From: Arthonia radiata
Lineage: Eukaryota; Ascomycota; Arthoniomycetes; Arthoniales; Arthoniaceae
Direction: 5' to 3'
Assembly: GCA_002989075.1 (NCBI GenBank)
Contig: PSQN01000012.1
Coordinates: 1,748,480-1,812,479, forward strand
DNA: 64,000 bases
Shown here: positions 26,801 through 39,180 of the stretch, in pieces
How positions within the stretch are numbered: position 1 is the stretch's first letter
Layout of the letters: each line of letters begins with the position of its first letter
Program-made: the position numbers and the translations under genes
The notes under the pieces: generated by a model
The model's input: only the letters and a program-made list of their open reading frames with translations
The model's database searches: none
What the model was told of the DNA's origin: nothing

Positions 26801-29290
26801 TAGTAGGTATCTTACTTTAGCTAAGAGAAGATAGCCGATTACTATTGCCGTTAAACATTAACTTAGGCTTGCCTACACTAGATATAGCGAACACCGCCCG
26901 GACTAGTACTAATAATAAGGCGGATATATATTTATATCCAGTAGCGTTCTTTTTAAAGAAATTTATAGACGCTAAGCTAAGATATAATACCTATAATAAA
27001 GAGCTTATAGCAATATAAGCTAGCTTTAAGTATTAGCGCTATTACCTTATTAATACACAGTACTTAGTAAAGGTTGTAACAGACTATAATAATCTATAGT
27101 ATTTTATAACAACAAAAGTATTGTCTTGCCGACAGGTGCGCTAGATAGAAGACCTATTAGCATTTAACTTTAAAATACTATACCGTACGGATAGCAAGAA
27201 TCTAGCAGACGCGCCGTCGCGCCGTCTAGATTATAAGAATTTGCGTAGAGTAAAGGAAGACAACGCTAATAAGATGTTGCCGAGCCTATAGTAAAAGCTT
27301 AGGAAAGGTACTACTTTGCTTAGTACTAGGGAAGAGCCTTCTAGCCTAGAAGAAGGTATAATTGCTGTCTTAATTATATTGCTTAAAAATTAGTTTGAAC
27401 ACTGTTAGCGGTTTAGCCACCAATCTAAAACTCTGGACGTAACTATAGCCTAAATCGGAGGTAGATTAGAGTTAGATACAGACCTTATGTAGGACGCTTA
27501 GAAGTAAGAAACGCGTTCGTCTTTCTCTACTAATACAGAGCCTTTTCTGGTAGCTCTCGTATTACGAGTTAAGGTAGTTACAGCTACCGCTCTTAAAACA
27601 GCTTACAATAATACTCTTCGGGGTCTCGCGACCCTAATCCTCGAAGCTCAGTAGAGGGACGCCTTTATAAAGTAGAAAGTATCGGAGTTAAAATTATTAG
27701 CTAGGACTAAAGATCAGTAAAGTAACAAAACGGCAACAGATCGCCGTTAAGCCGGTATAAGAAAGCGCCGTACGAGTCGAATCAACTTAGATACCCTAAC
27801 AGGGCCCGACTCGGACTCCGAGTCTCTAAAGTACGCAGAATAGTTAGTCGACAGCTACAGATTGTTGCGCTAAGGTAGCAAAATCTAGATACTAGAATAC
27901 TCTACGTTAAAGCTTAAAATTATAAATAAAAATTATAATAATAAGCTTGCTGGCTACTTTAAGGTCGAGAAGACCCTCGAAATTCTAAGACGTAAATATA
28001 CGTAAGAAAAGATAGCAACGTATATTAAAAACTTTATTGCTAAATACAATATATGCTAACAAACAGCCGTAAAGAGGTATAAGCTATACAACGAAATAGC
28101 AGCGATATCGGTTCCGATTAACCTCTTTAAGGACCTATCCTTAGACTTTATTATTAAACTACCGATAGTTCTTTTAAAGAACGGGGACATTGTTAATTTA
28201 ATTCTTGTAGTCGTAAACCGCTTCTTTAAGTTTATAACCTATATTCTAGTTAGTAAAACTATAGATACTATAGAGCTAATAGAAGTGCTTTATAAACACT
28301 AGACGAAAACGTTAGAATTCTCGAGAAGCCTCTTGTCTAATAGAGAATCTATATTTACTAGCTTATATTAAAGCACCTTCTATCAGTATTTAACCGTAAA
28401 ACGAAGGTTGAGCACAGCATTTTATTCTCAAACTGATAGCTAAACCGAGCGCTAGAACTAGAAGCTTAAAAACTACCTGCGTATCTATATCTCTTAGAAT
28501 TAAGATAATTAGTATAAGTATCTAAAAGAAGCTACTTTTGCGTACAATTTAAAAGTTTATTTATCGACAAAAATTTTGCCGATTAAATATACGTTCGGTC
28601 GCGTTGCAGACGTACTAGACGGCGCGCCGCCGCTAAATCGGCACCGTACCGTAGTTAAGTCGAACGACCCTTCTATCGGTAAGAATACCTCCTGTTAAGG
28701 AGAAAGGTAGCCTAAGCTAGAACATTCTATAGTAGTTAAGCATATAAAAGAACGCCTTCTCCGCTAACAAGAAATAAAGCAGCAGCTAAAGAAAGCTTAG
28801 CGTCTATAAATAGAATAGTACAACACTAAGTATACACTAAAACACTATGCAGTAGGTAACTTAGTGCTGCTGTTGTTAAAGAACCTTAAGACAAAGAGGC
28901 CAATAAAGAAGCTCGACGATCGAAGCTTAGAACTATTTAGAATTCTTAAGAAAGTAGGTAAATAAGCTTACCAGCTGGCACTACTAAACTCCTATCGTAT
29001 CTACTTTATCTTCTACGTATCCTTACTAGAGCTATATTGCCGTCGGCCTGGTACAGAACCGTCTGGTCCGGTCGAAGTCAATAGTAATAAAGAATAGCTT
29101 GTTAAGGCGATTTGCTTTAAGGTTAAGAATAAAGACTAGTATTGGACCAAGTAGCAGGGATAGTTGAAGGCAAATAATACAATAGAGCCGTAGGCATATC
29201 TTAAAGACTCTAACGCTCTTAAGAAATTTAAGAAGCGTAAAGACGCTAAGCCGAAAGGCAAGCGTCTAAGACAAACTAAGCAACGTAGAT
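23820..29290 (+). pseudogene. Gypsy-A gag-pol (RIP-inactivated)
   Basis: Degenerate gag-pol. The gag zinc knuckle is at 25040-25081, with the first two Cys now Tyr and the His and last Cys intact. RT is clearest at 26011-26202 (DGSLRLYVNYRGLNN, then KNRYALPLVSKIFNRLQGSK), followed by YIDN (YIDD decayed) at 26338-26349. RNase H reads at about 27060-27240 (SRRLDY end of domain). The integrase core has SLDFI near 28138, a VVVNRF segment (VVVDRF decayed) near 28205 and a SNRESIFTS segment near 28336. The post-integrase tail, about 28850-29080, reads VGNLVLLLLKNLKT and YRIYF.FYVSLLE, typical of Gypsy integrase C-termini. Catalytic Asp codons have repeatedly become Asn. Confidence 0.88.
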
Positions 29291-29399
29291 AAGAAAGGGC
29301 TACAAGCCTACGCAATTAGCCTACGATATAACGCCGAAGAGAAGGTAGATTATCTAAAGTACAGTTCTAAACATAGAATTAGTATAGTATCAAACTTTA

Positions 29400-31230
29400 A
29401 GACTATTTATATATAATTATAAAGCTTAAGCTATAAGAAAGCTAAAATAAGACTTGTATAGAAAGAAAATATAGAACTATTTCGATAGGCTAAGGAAAAC
29501 TACTTACACAGACTAAAACTCTAGCCGAACAAAAAGCAGAAAACTACAAGAAGACCACCCGAACTGGCGCTAAAGTTAGTATAAATCGACGGTATAATAC
29601 TACTTAACCTAGCCGCGACTACTATTAACGCGGTTCCAAATCTAATCAACTAGATCTACTATAGCTAGCTTGTAAGGAGCCTTATTTATAGGCGGCTGAG
29701 GGCCGTACAACTCTATACTAGAATTAAAGCTCTAGCGTAGCGCCTTAATACGCTTAAAATTGTTAGTATTGGTCTACTCGACTAACTTAGTGCCTAGACC
29801 GCGCTACTAGGCCTGTAGCTAAACTTAAAAGGCGTAAAGTAGAGTAAGATAGTTGTTGCGGAAAGACTCTTTATTATCTTAGACGTCCTCGCTAGAGGTT
29901 AAGAAGAAGTTAACGCGTACGAGGAGGTTATAGGCACGTCTCTATTAAGCGGGAACCTAGTATACGTTAATATAAGGTTAATTAGTATCTAAGACGGGAG
30001 AGTATTAGACTTACTATCTTATACTTATCTTTCGACCTCTTAATACTAGTACAGCGAGCATACTTAGTGTACTGTCTCTTAGACTACTTGTAAGTTTAGT
30101 CCTTATAATACTTAAAATTAGAGTTCGTAGAAGGACTACTACGTATAGCTATATCGCTAAATAAGGCCTTTATACAACGGCAGCATACTAAGACGTAAGC
30201 CTCTGGCTAAGGCTAGATTAACGCAGATACGGCGCAAAAAGTAGAATTCAAGGAGGTAGACCGGCGAGACTTTATAGACGACTCGGGCTTATAAGCAGTA
30301 CCGCGGTAATAAAGAGAACAGACAATCTTATTATTGTTGAAGTCGTCTTTACGGACGTAACGCTTTTAACGAGCTAGAATGCTAATATTTAGACTAAAAT
30401 AAAGCAATAAGAGATAGTAGACTTACGAGGAGTTGTAAGAGTTAGAGACACGCTATCTAGTTTAAGAGAGCGTAGACTAAGAGAAGCTACAGATAATTTA
30501 GAAATTAGTAAAGTAACCTTAAAAGCTTTCTTCTTGCAGGCGTTACGAAAAAGAGCTTTAAGATTAACAACGGCTTTAAAGTCCTTAATGCTGCGAGTTG
30601 AGCGGCGAGTTAGCGCTTCAGAAGAGCTCGCTCTAGCAGCGGGTTTATTAACGAAGTTAAAATTCGACATAGTAGAGATTATAAAGGCGAATTGAAGGCA
30701 ATCTAACACTAAATTAGCTACAAACTTATTACTTAAGAAGAGAAGTAAAGGCCTATTAGAGAAGAGAAGCTTGTAGACTAAGCAGAAGAGTATAATAATG
30801 TTAAAGAAAGAAAGAGAAAGTTTAAAAGAGCAAGAGCCTTGTTTTATGCCTATTGTCAGGTATCGATAACAAAGCTTCCGCCTACGAGTACTAATATAGA
30901 AGCAAAGAAGCCTATTTACGTAGGTTACTACTACCTATAGAGGCAATTAATCGGTAAAAGTGTGTATAAGAGCATATAAAAGAACGTAAAATTAGATAAA
31001 AATAATACACAACCTTACTACCAAGCTTATAACTTAGGCTCGGAAGCTTTAAATTAAAAGTAAAGCTTAGTACTATAACTCGGTACTGCAGAAAATTAGC
31101 ACTAAACGACGTATAGGATGACAGTAAGCAACATTACTCTTTTTCCGACTGAACGCAGACATAAGCCAGTAGATTTTTAATGAGGTTGTTGCTCTACGTA
31201 AGACGATAAATAGAAGGTACGATAGAGATA
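29400..31230 (+). pseudogene. Extra ORF downstream of Gypsy-A integrase, unknown function
   Basis: After pol, a plus-strand frame stays readable apart from RIP-type stops, e.g. NYLHRLKL, KTTRRPPELA, LLNLAATTINAVPNLI, KIVVAERLFIILDVLARG (to about 29900) and YLKLEFVEGLLRIAISLNKA (about 30110). Coding-like sequence continues to about 30900 (EQEPCFMPIV). Copy 1 has the same region (about 6180-7960). It lies where some LTR elements carry an additional or env-like ORF, but I see no signal peptide, membrane segment or known domain. A 106-codon open frame on the opposite strand (30709-30389) overlaps it and looks like a shadow. Confidence 0.5.
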
Positions 31231-31279
31231 GCGGATTGCACCTAAATCGAGGGCGATCCTCCTTAAGGGGGAAGATAGT

Positions 31280-31475
31280 TGTAATGCATAAACGTCCCGA
31301 TAGTAAATTAAGACGGAATGTTGTCTATTTAGGAAGACTACGATCCTAGGAGGATATCTTCTCTCTAGTAGACGTATCTCTTTCTGGTCTTCTTAATAAT
31401 TAGCTTGAACACTAGTAGGGCCTATTTAGGCCCTTTTTGCTATCTAACTGCTCTCTGCCCTATATCTAGATTACA
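31280..31475 (+). repeat. Gypsy-A 3' LTR
   Basis: 196 bp with TGTAAT...ATTACA ends, preceded by a purine-rich tract and followed by TAGCT. Confidence 0.92.
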
Positions 31476-31480
31476 TAGCT

Positions 31481-32819
31481 ATAGAATTAGAACTATTTAG
31501 CTGTTATACGATTTAGCTTAGTAGCTAGTATTAGCGTAGTTTATCTTTGCTCGTAGCTGCTTTCTAGAGGTTATCGGTATAGTTTAGAGGCTAGAGCTAG
31601 CTCTAAGAGTGTAGCTTGTATTATTCTTTTAAGGTCTAGAAACACAACTTCGTATCGCGTAGCGTTACGTTAAAGAATACGTATTTCCAATTCTATAATT
31701 ACCTAGCGACTTTAGAAGCTAGATATAAGCTAACCCTTGTGCAGCGACGATTGCTTTACTTTAGTACAATAAATCTTAGGAATTACTAGCTTATCTTATT
31801 CGCTCTAAGCTCTAAGACTAGAGCGACCTATTCTTTATAACAATTGTTTCGTACTAAGGTCTTATTACTATTAAGCAACTACCGAATCTATTCTAAATTA
31901 CTCTTGTCTTTAAACTTTACTTTGTTTCTCTGTACATTAAAATAATTAAGAAACGTACTACTATTAGCTCTTAAGTAAATATAAAAGCAAAGTATCTCCT
32001 AACCTATAGATACTAAGGTTGCTATCTAAAAACGGCTATCTACGGAGAAATTTTTATATACATTTAGAAACAATTCTGCTAAGAAGAAAGTACCCTTAAT
32101 AACTATCCGACGGCACTTATCCTCGAAGCTAGAGTATAAAAGCGCTCTAAGAATTCTATTACCGAGCTTAATACTCTACGTAAACTTATAAAGGCTAATA
32201 TCTTTAATAGCAGTTCTGTGAAGAATCTTTATACAAGCGAGCTTCTATTTTAAACCCTCTTAGTATATATAGAGGTATAGATCGACTACTGTAAACTAAG
32301 CTAATCTATTATCTTATAGAATAATCTATAATCCTCTAAGTATAGCGAATCTATAGAATTTATAAGTAAAAAGGGATTACCTATAGTATATAAATCAATT
32401 ATATATTCTCGATATAAGTCGCTATTAATATTTATTACGATCTATAGAGGATTGTAAGCGAAGCTCTTTTTAACCCTCTCGACTACTAGCTTAGTAAAGT
32501 ATAGATTGTTACTACCCTCTCTGTATAGGATTAGTTTCTGCAATAAGTTAGTTTTTATTAACTGTATAAGTACGTATACCTATCTTAATATAACTATAAC
32601 AATACTTGTATATTTGCGATACTATATTAGCGACAATATTAATCTCTGCGCAAACTTTCTCTTTAAGTACGGTTACTAGCCCTTACCAAAGCTTAAACGT
32701 CTTATCTTCTTTATATAAAGCAGTAAAACGCTTAATATTTTCTATATTATAGTACTACTAGTCCTTCTCGACCTCTTATACTAGCGCTTACGTGCTTCGT
32801 CTATGTAACGTTAGATTGT
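31481..32819. other. AT-rich, no gene recognised
   Basis: RIP-biased sequence continuing the pre-insertion locus to the left of Gypsy-A copy 2. No motif, LTR or repeat seen elsewhere in the window was found here. Confidence 0.35.
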
Positions 32820-34200
32820 TGTAAAAGAACTTATAAAGTTTAGGCCAACGTACGCTATTAATGGTAAGAAAGTAACTTTATTTATTTAGAAGAGCCTTTA
32901 AAACTGCTATATTAACTATACTTCCTCTCTAATTAATTATAAGTAACGCGTCTTTCTACTTATAGAACTCTACCTCTATAATTACTAAAGTAGCTATTGT
33001 TAACTTAGAGTAAATTAGTATCTTAACTCTAATATTTTTCTTAAAAAATCGACGCATACTGTCGTATACTTGTAGCTAATCGCCTAGAACTATAAAGTAA
33101 AATCGCTCTATTAAAGATATATTTATAATTATTTTCTAATAGAATCTATTAAGGGCGAGTATACGTATTACTACTAAGATAGCTAAGATCTTACGCGTTC
33201 GAGCTATACCGTATAATTCTTAATACTACGACCTAATATATTCTATCTCTATCGCCCGCTCTATATCTTTACCTTTATTGTTATCGAATTTATAGACAAG
33301 AACCCTCTTTATACTCTTAAAAACAACGTTGTGCTTGTCTCTTGCGCCTAGCGGTAGGTAACCGACGCAGATTCTCCGGTCGTTGAGTAACATACAATTT
33401 ATAGGTATACTTATACCAAGGTATAAATAATTTGTATTACTATACTTTAGGTTCTTAACTATATAGATCCGACCCTTTATATTGACGTAGTACGTAAGGG
33501 TTTTTAAACTACTATAATTAGATATAAGAGTATAGAGCTAATAAATTAAATCTTTATAATTATAAAGTAAACGCTGCTATTGAAAGGTCTCTATATTTAA
33601 GTACTAAGATAGACTAGTATTTATTGTATTTATTGTATTTTATATATTTATAAGATTTATTCGCTGCCGTCTACAATTATCTTAAGAAATACTATTGCTA
33701 TAGACCCTCTTCTATGTTAACCGGCAAAGTTATAACAAGCTATAAACAAGTTAGCGCGTATATTATAAGGCGTAATAGAATATATACCTAAATAACTAGC
33801 TCTAAGAAGCGTGTAGTAACTTATTCTATAGAGTATTGCTGAGTAACCGCTCACTAAGATTTATGTCTGCTGCTATAGTCTCTTCTAATATTAAACTATA
33901 ATAGTTAGAGTTGTTCTTGCCTTTCTTAAAAAGATTAAGAGCCGATACTTAACTGCGCTATAGTATTCCTTTGCTGTTCTTTAGTTTTATAGGCAGATAT
34001 TAGTAAACTAACGTCTTTCTCTTTAAGGTTCGAGGATCAAGGGCAGAAGCAAATACGACTGCAACTTTAGAGCTACTTAAGCAACAGAAACGCCCCGTTC
34101 TGCTTGTAATTAAAGTTAGTCTGTAAATTATAAAGAATGAGTAACAAAAATTTACTGTATAGTTATAGACGCTACAAGTAAGGAGCTTATTAGACTTTAG
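32820..34200 (-). pseudogene. Large degenerate protein-coding region, unknown family
   Basis: Minus-strand codons starting at positions divisible by 3 read as protein from 34200 to about 33840, and again from about 33600 to 32820. Pieces include KVAVVFASALDPRTLK, ALNLFKKGKNNSNY, LNDRRICVGYLPLGARDKHN, VYKFDNNKGKDIERAIEIEY and ERFYFIVLGD. Between 33840 and 33660 the neighbouring frame reads better (LFIACYNFAG, GSIAIVFLKIIVDGSE), so there is a frameshift or a degraded intron. Most stops sit at RIP-prone codons. I recognise no domain; length suggests at least 400 residues originally. Confidence 0.5.
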
Positions 34201-37200
34201 AACGTACTTAATATAGAGGTAGACGTCGCGGCTGTACTTAGAGAGGGTTGTGTAATAGTAATAGAATCGTTATAGAGTCTACTAAAGCGCTAGCGATTAG
34301 TAGCGCTAAAGCGTCTATTCTACTTTTAAAGCTACTATAGCTGTATTTTGTCGATAAGCTACTAGCTAAAGTTCTAGTCTAGATAACTGAGTGTTAGCTA
34401 GACTCGCTATCTTTAAGAAGCTATACTGTTTAGTATAAGTAATTCTAGGTTTAATATTGTCTGTTAAGAGAGTAAGTCTAGTAGCGTATATTAACGTAAA
34501 CTTAGCTCGTACCGGCTTTTATATATAGAATCGGTAAAGTTAAATCTAAGAGTACTGTCTATATCTATTTTATTGAGAGTCTGTTTGTAGATAGAAGCTA
34601 CTAAAGGTCCGAAGGGCGTGGGCGCGGTAGGCTTATATAGCCTGTCGTCGAAAATATTGCAAGCGAGAGACGTATTCTAGTTATTCTCTAACAAGGTTAT
34701 AAGAAGATTGTTAACTTCTAAGAGTATATACTTATTAAAGCAAAAGTTATTAGAGTACAGAAGATTAGTTATAGAATCGAAGTCTACATATAACGTAGAG
34801 AACGTGTCTTTGCTTATAAGATAAATAATTATTGTTAATTAGCGATAGATAAAGAATAAGTAAAATACTATAGATAGTCTCGATAAAGAGTATTAACGAG
34901 GGTAACAGACTAACTTATATCTACGTCTATATTCTACGTAAAGGGGAGATACGCTCGTGTATCTGTTATAATCCGTATTATTAGGGCAGAGGGTAACTAA
35001 CTCTATAGTAATACTCTAAAGGGCGCCTCTTTTAGGTTATAATGCAGCGTTTGGGACTAGACCAAAGGCTTACTGTATAAGTTCTACAATCTTATAGGTA
35101 GGCTGCGGCAGAGGACTATACAAGACTAAGCTGTATTAAGGGTATAAGACGTACATCGAGAAGACAATCTATATCTATTAAATTTATCTATCGTTTCGTA
35201 CTAGGATACACAAGGCAAATTAATATACTATATGTACTTATAATAAACAGTCTGTTGCTTAATTAGGTAGTTTACTCTTAATAGATCTATAAAAATATGT
35301 GTCAGTCTAAGTTCGATATAGCGGTCCTAGTCTAGAGCCGCCAGTACATTTCTTGGCTAGTCTGCCTTAATACTATTCAACTAGAATAATTTCTTAACTT
35401 ATATTCTAATCGATATAGCTTTCTATAATATATTGTAACAGCTTTCGTACATCCTCCCAACAATAGAGCTTTCTAACATTCTTACCGATAACTACTTAGC
35501 GTAAGCGTCTAAAGCTCTTCTTAGTGCTACGTTGCCTAAGTAACGAAGAACTCTTAGTATTGCAAAGCGCCAACCAAGGGGATCTCTCGGAAAGATGCGT
35601 ATAACTCTATCGAATTAAATAAACAGGTCTGTAAATTTTACGTCTAGCTCAGTTGGACATCTATTGGTAGATAAGAATAATTAAAGATTGTATACAGATA
35701 GTACTCGTTTAATAGCAGAAACTCTATCTATTCCGGTTAACTTGCTCTAGAACAGTTAAATAAATTCTATAACCCAGCAGACTGCGCTTTTAGCGCCGTA
35801 ATAGAATCTAAATACTGTATCGAAGAGAGCTGCTGCGGCTATTCGCACCTTAAAACTATACTACGAGTATATTATAGAGGCGAGCATACTAGTTTATAAC
35901 TTTTGTAAGATCTTATTTATATCAATTATAGCGCAAGTACGTAATACTAAATCTATATTTACGGTACTTTTACAGACTTACTAAAGACTAGATAAGAAGA
36001 GAAAGTATATAGAAAGTGTATAACGCTTTTACCTTATAATACTTAGAAACGAATAGAAACTTTATTAAGAAGCAGATCTAACTACTAGCGGAAAGACTTT
36101 TATAGAACGAGACCGACGATATATATATATTATAGTTTATATCGGACTAGAAACGCTCCTCTTTGTCGGAAATAGTATAAAATTACTATAGATATAACAA
36201 CCGGTTACTGTACAAAGTAACGCCTACTAAATATAACCTAGATAGAAAGCGTATCTAACTATTAAGGAATTAGCAGATATTGCTGCTTACATTAAACAGA
36301 GTTATACTAAAGAGTAGCTATAGTATCTTAACGTTGCTATATAGAATCTACTAGCTTATATAAGGCAGCTATAAGCTTAGAGCGCTTCAATAAACGTCGG
36401 CTAAAGTCTATAAATAGCTATTAATAAAAGACCGTATCTATACTATATTCTAACGCAAATAGTATATAGCACCGTAATATTATATTATAGAACGGTATTA
36501 TTTACCTACCGTAGGTATATACAAGATAAATTAGGTCTACGGCTTAACTTAAGCAATTAAACTATACTAGAGCTTATATCTAGTTTATACTTAGTTAAAC
36601 AACTAAAGGTAGGAGTGCGCCAAATATATATACTTACTGTATATTATTTAAGGCTTCTACAATTATTAAATACGTAGAACGACACTAACAATTTAAACTA
36701 AGTCGAGACTTGTAGCGTTGTAAGGTTAGATAAGCTAGATAAGTAAGTAGACCAGCTTTTAAAGCGAGTACCCTTTAATAGATACTAAAGTAATACTAAC
36801 GTATATAGAACCTTAAGCTTTCTAGGTTAATTAGAACGCCTAGCTAACGTTTCTATAAATATATATTGCGTCGGCGGTTATAAACGCAACGAGTATTGAT
36901 ACCCTATTAATATACTTTAAGAATCCGTAGTATCGATTCGAAGGACTGATACTGTATTTTAACAACCTATAGTAATATTTCCTGTCAGATAGCAGTAACA
37001 CTAGGTAATAAAAAGCTTCTATCTATATATTTAAGGCAATAAAAATACCTAAGCTACCTTACGAGAGAGGAAAGAGTATATTTAGTTTACTGTTTATATA
37101 TATATTGTGTCTCTACTTCAACAAAATAAAAAACCTGTTCTTTGCGTCTAAATCTTTTAGAGCGACAAACACTATTACTAACACTTAACCTCTCTTTGTA

Positions 37201-37929
37201 CTAAGTCTACTGGGCGGCGGCAAACTCTAAGATTTGCTTTCTTTCTCTTTTAACCTAATTGTACAATATTCTTCAATAAGATCTTTACTAGAGGATCGCA
37301 GCTCCCTTCTAATATAGTTTACTACGCGCTGTACGTTATTTTAGTCCTTTCTAAATAGTTAGTTATATATAAACTTAGATAATATATAGAAGCGTACCTC
37401 GACCTATTTGTCCGCAAATCTATATATATTCTTATTCTTTTCTCTTATATTGAGTATCTTGTATATAAAATACTCGCCTCTATTGGCGTACTGCAGAAAA
37501 GGTTTGGCTTATTGTACAAGTAATAGAGTTTCTATAATTATCTTAAGACTAGTATTTCTACCAATAGCGTCGTTATAAAGCGATGTCTGCCGCTCGATAA
37601 GTTCTTTAGCTATAATATTGGTGTTAGCGCGATCCTACGCCATCGGTCTAGTAAGATAAGAAGAGATTTAATGTATAAGATTTTTGTATAATAAAGTTGC
37701 GCTAAGAGTAATCTACGAGTAACGTTATATCTACTTAACTAGTTTCTAGTTTGTACGGTTATTTATCTTCTTATTCTATTAATAGGTATTCTATACTACG
37801 TCTTCGCCTATAGCGCGCTTAAGCACAATTAATACTAGATAGGATAGTACAGATCTTTACAATTAGATTACGACTTACGACAACTAGAAATACGTAGTAT
37901 AAAGAAAGGATCTAACCGCTGCCGCAAAA
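34201..37929. other. AT-rich region with scattered decayed coding signal
   Basis: No LTR element of the three families is present. Local frames look protein-like (e.g. a minus-strand segment at about 35680-35250 reading KNVRKLYCWEDVRKLLQYI), but competing frames are equally plausible and no family can be named. The 35.0-35.7 kb part is somewhat less AT-biased than its surroundings. Confidence 0.35.
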
Positions 37930-38440
37930 ATCTTTGTTAAGTATAAAGCGTACTAAAAGTTCTCGATTTGCTTAACTTATCGTTACTACGATTTAACTCT
38001 AGGTTATTAAATAATTTATACTTCTAATTCGTTTAGAATCGATTTATGTTACTAAGAGCTAATTAAACGTAAGATTGTCTACCCTTATACTTTCGCTCTT
38101 AACGATTATAGCCGATTTACGCCTCTTAAATACAGTAGATTAGCTTATAAAGAACCTAACGAGCAGTTTTTCCTTAAGCTCGCAAGTATTTACCGTAAGT
38201 ATTGCGTTCAATTAATTTATAGAGTATCGTTAAGATAGAGCGACGACTAGGTTTTAGTTAAGAAAGTTCTTTTCAACGGCAAAGGTACCATTATAACGCT
38301 GTAGTCTAAAGAAATAGACAATACGTGCTCTAAGGTTGTACCAACTTAATAGGTAATTAAAGAACGAGAAGGAAAGATTTAGCTTTACGTTATAAGAAAA
38401 TGCACTACAGCTCTATTTAGAGGGTATAAAAGAACGCCTA
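37930..38440 (+). pseudogene. Degenerate coding sequence, unknown family
   Basis: A plus-strand frame of about 170 codons with roughly ten RIP-type stops reads TFALNDYSRFTPLKYSRLAY, EQFFLKLASIYRKYC, VLVKKVLFNGKGTIITL and LYVIRKCTTALFRGYKR. The run of plausible hydrophobic and charged alternation argues it was coding, but no domain is recognised. Confidence 0.42.
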
Positions 38441-39180
38441 ACTAATTATAGTCGTAGTAACCTATTAATTACTATCTTTAGAGAGAAGATACTCTAGTTA
38501 CAACGATACTCTTGCTATATTTAGAGGCCGTTCCTTTTATATTAATATTAGGTCTATAGTAATGTTACTGTTTTAGAGATTGTACAAGTAAGCTTTATAG
38601 AGTCGTCTAGTCCTCCTTTATGCGATTTAAAATCTTATATAAACCTTACGTATAGTCAATATAACCCGACTATCTAAGAGTAATAACTTATAGAGTTGTT
38701 AAGAACGCTACCAGCGCTTGCTCGATTTAATTCCTCTTAGTTTCTAGCGAAAACTTCTATAGAATGCCATTCACTAATTATGAAATTAGTGTAAAATAAA
38801 GGTCTTTAAGCGACCAAGCACTTTTTGCAAGGCTTAAACGTTCTGCTAAACGAACAAGGGTTTCTAATTATTATAAAGTTAACTTCTAATAGTCGTAGTT
38901 CTGCTATAGTAGCTAAGACAATCGACGCTGGTATAGTGCGAGTCTTATACTGCAAAATGTAGTTTCAGCGGATAGCTATTATTAGAAAAGTCTAAGTTGC
39001 TGAGAACTGACTGGTTTATACTACTGTACGATGCTTTCTACCGGTTGAAGCAAGGCAGACTGCCTAAGACAGACTACCGAAGATAGCGAAGAAGGCCTAA
39101 TAGTGGCTTGTAGCATTGTTGTGAGACTAATATTGTATAAGTCTATAACAAAAATACAGATAAAAAATAGTTATAATAGT

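Larger units (their letters stand above)
23463..31475 (+). mobile_element. Complete Gypsy-A element, TSD TAGCT
   Basis: 8,013-bp Ty3/Gypsy element with two 196-bp LTRs (23463-23658 and 31280-31475), each TGTAAT...ATTACA, flanked by a perfect TAGCT duplication (23458-23462 and 31476-31480). Order: gag with zinc knuckle, protease region, RT, RNase H, integrase, a C-terminal tail, an extra plus-strand reading region, a purine-rich tract (about 31266-31278), 3' LTR. Frequent in-frame TAA/TAG show RIP, but it is milder than in copy 1. Both LTR ends and the TSD are unmutated. Confidence 0.93.

Noticed and set aside
30389-30709. 106-codon open frame on the minus strand inside Gypsy-A
   Set aside because: It is antisense to a plus-strand coding remnant that has RIP-type stops and a better protein-like composition. 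No family resemblance.
38772-38794. Short perfect inverted repeat (CACTAATT...AATTAGTG)
   Set aside because: An 8-bp stem in AT-rich DNA with no T-run or neighbouring gene; expected by chance.
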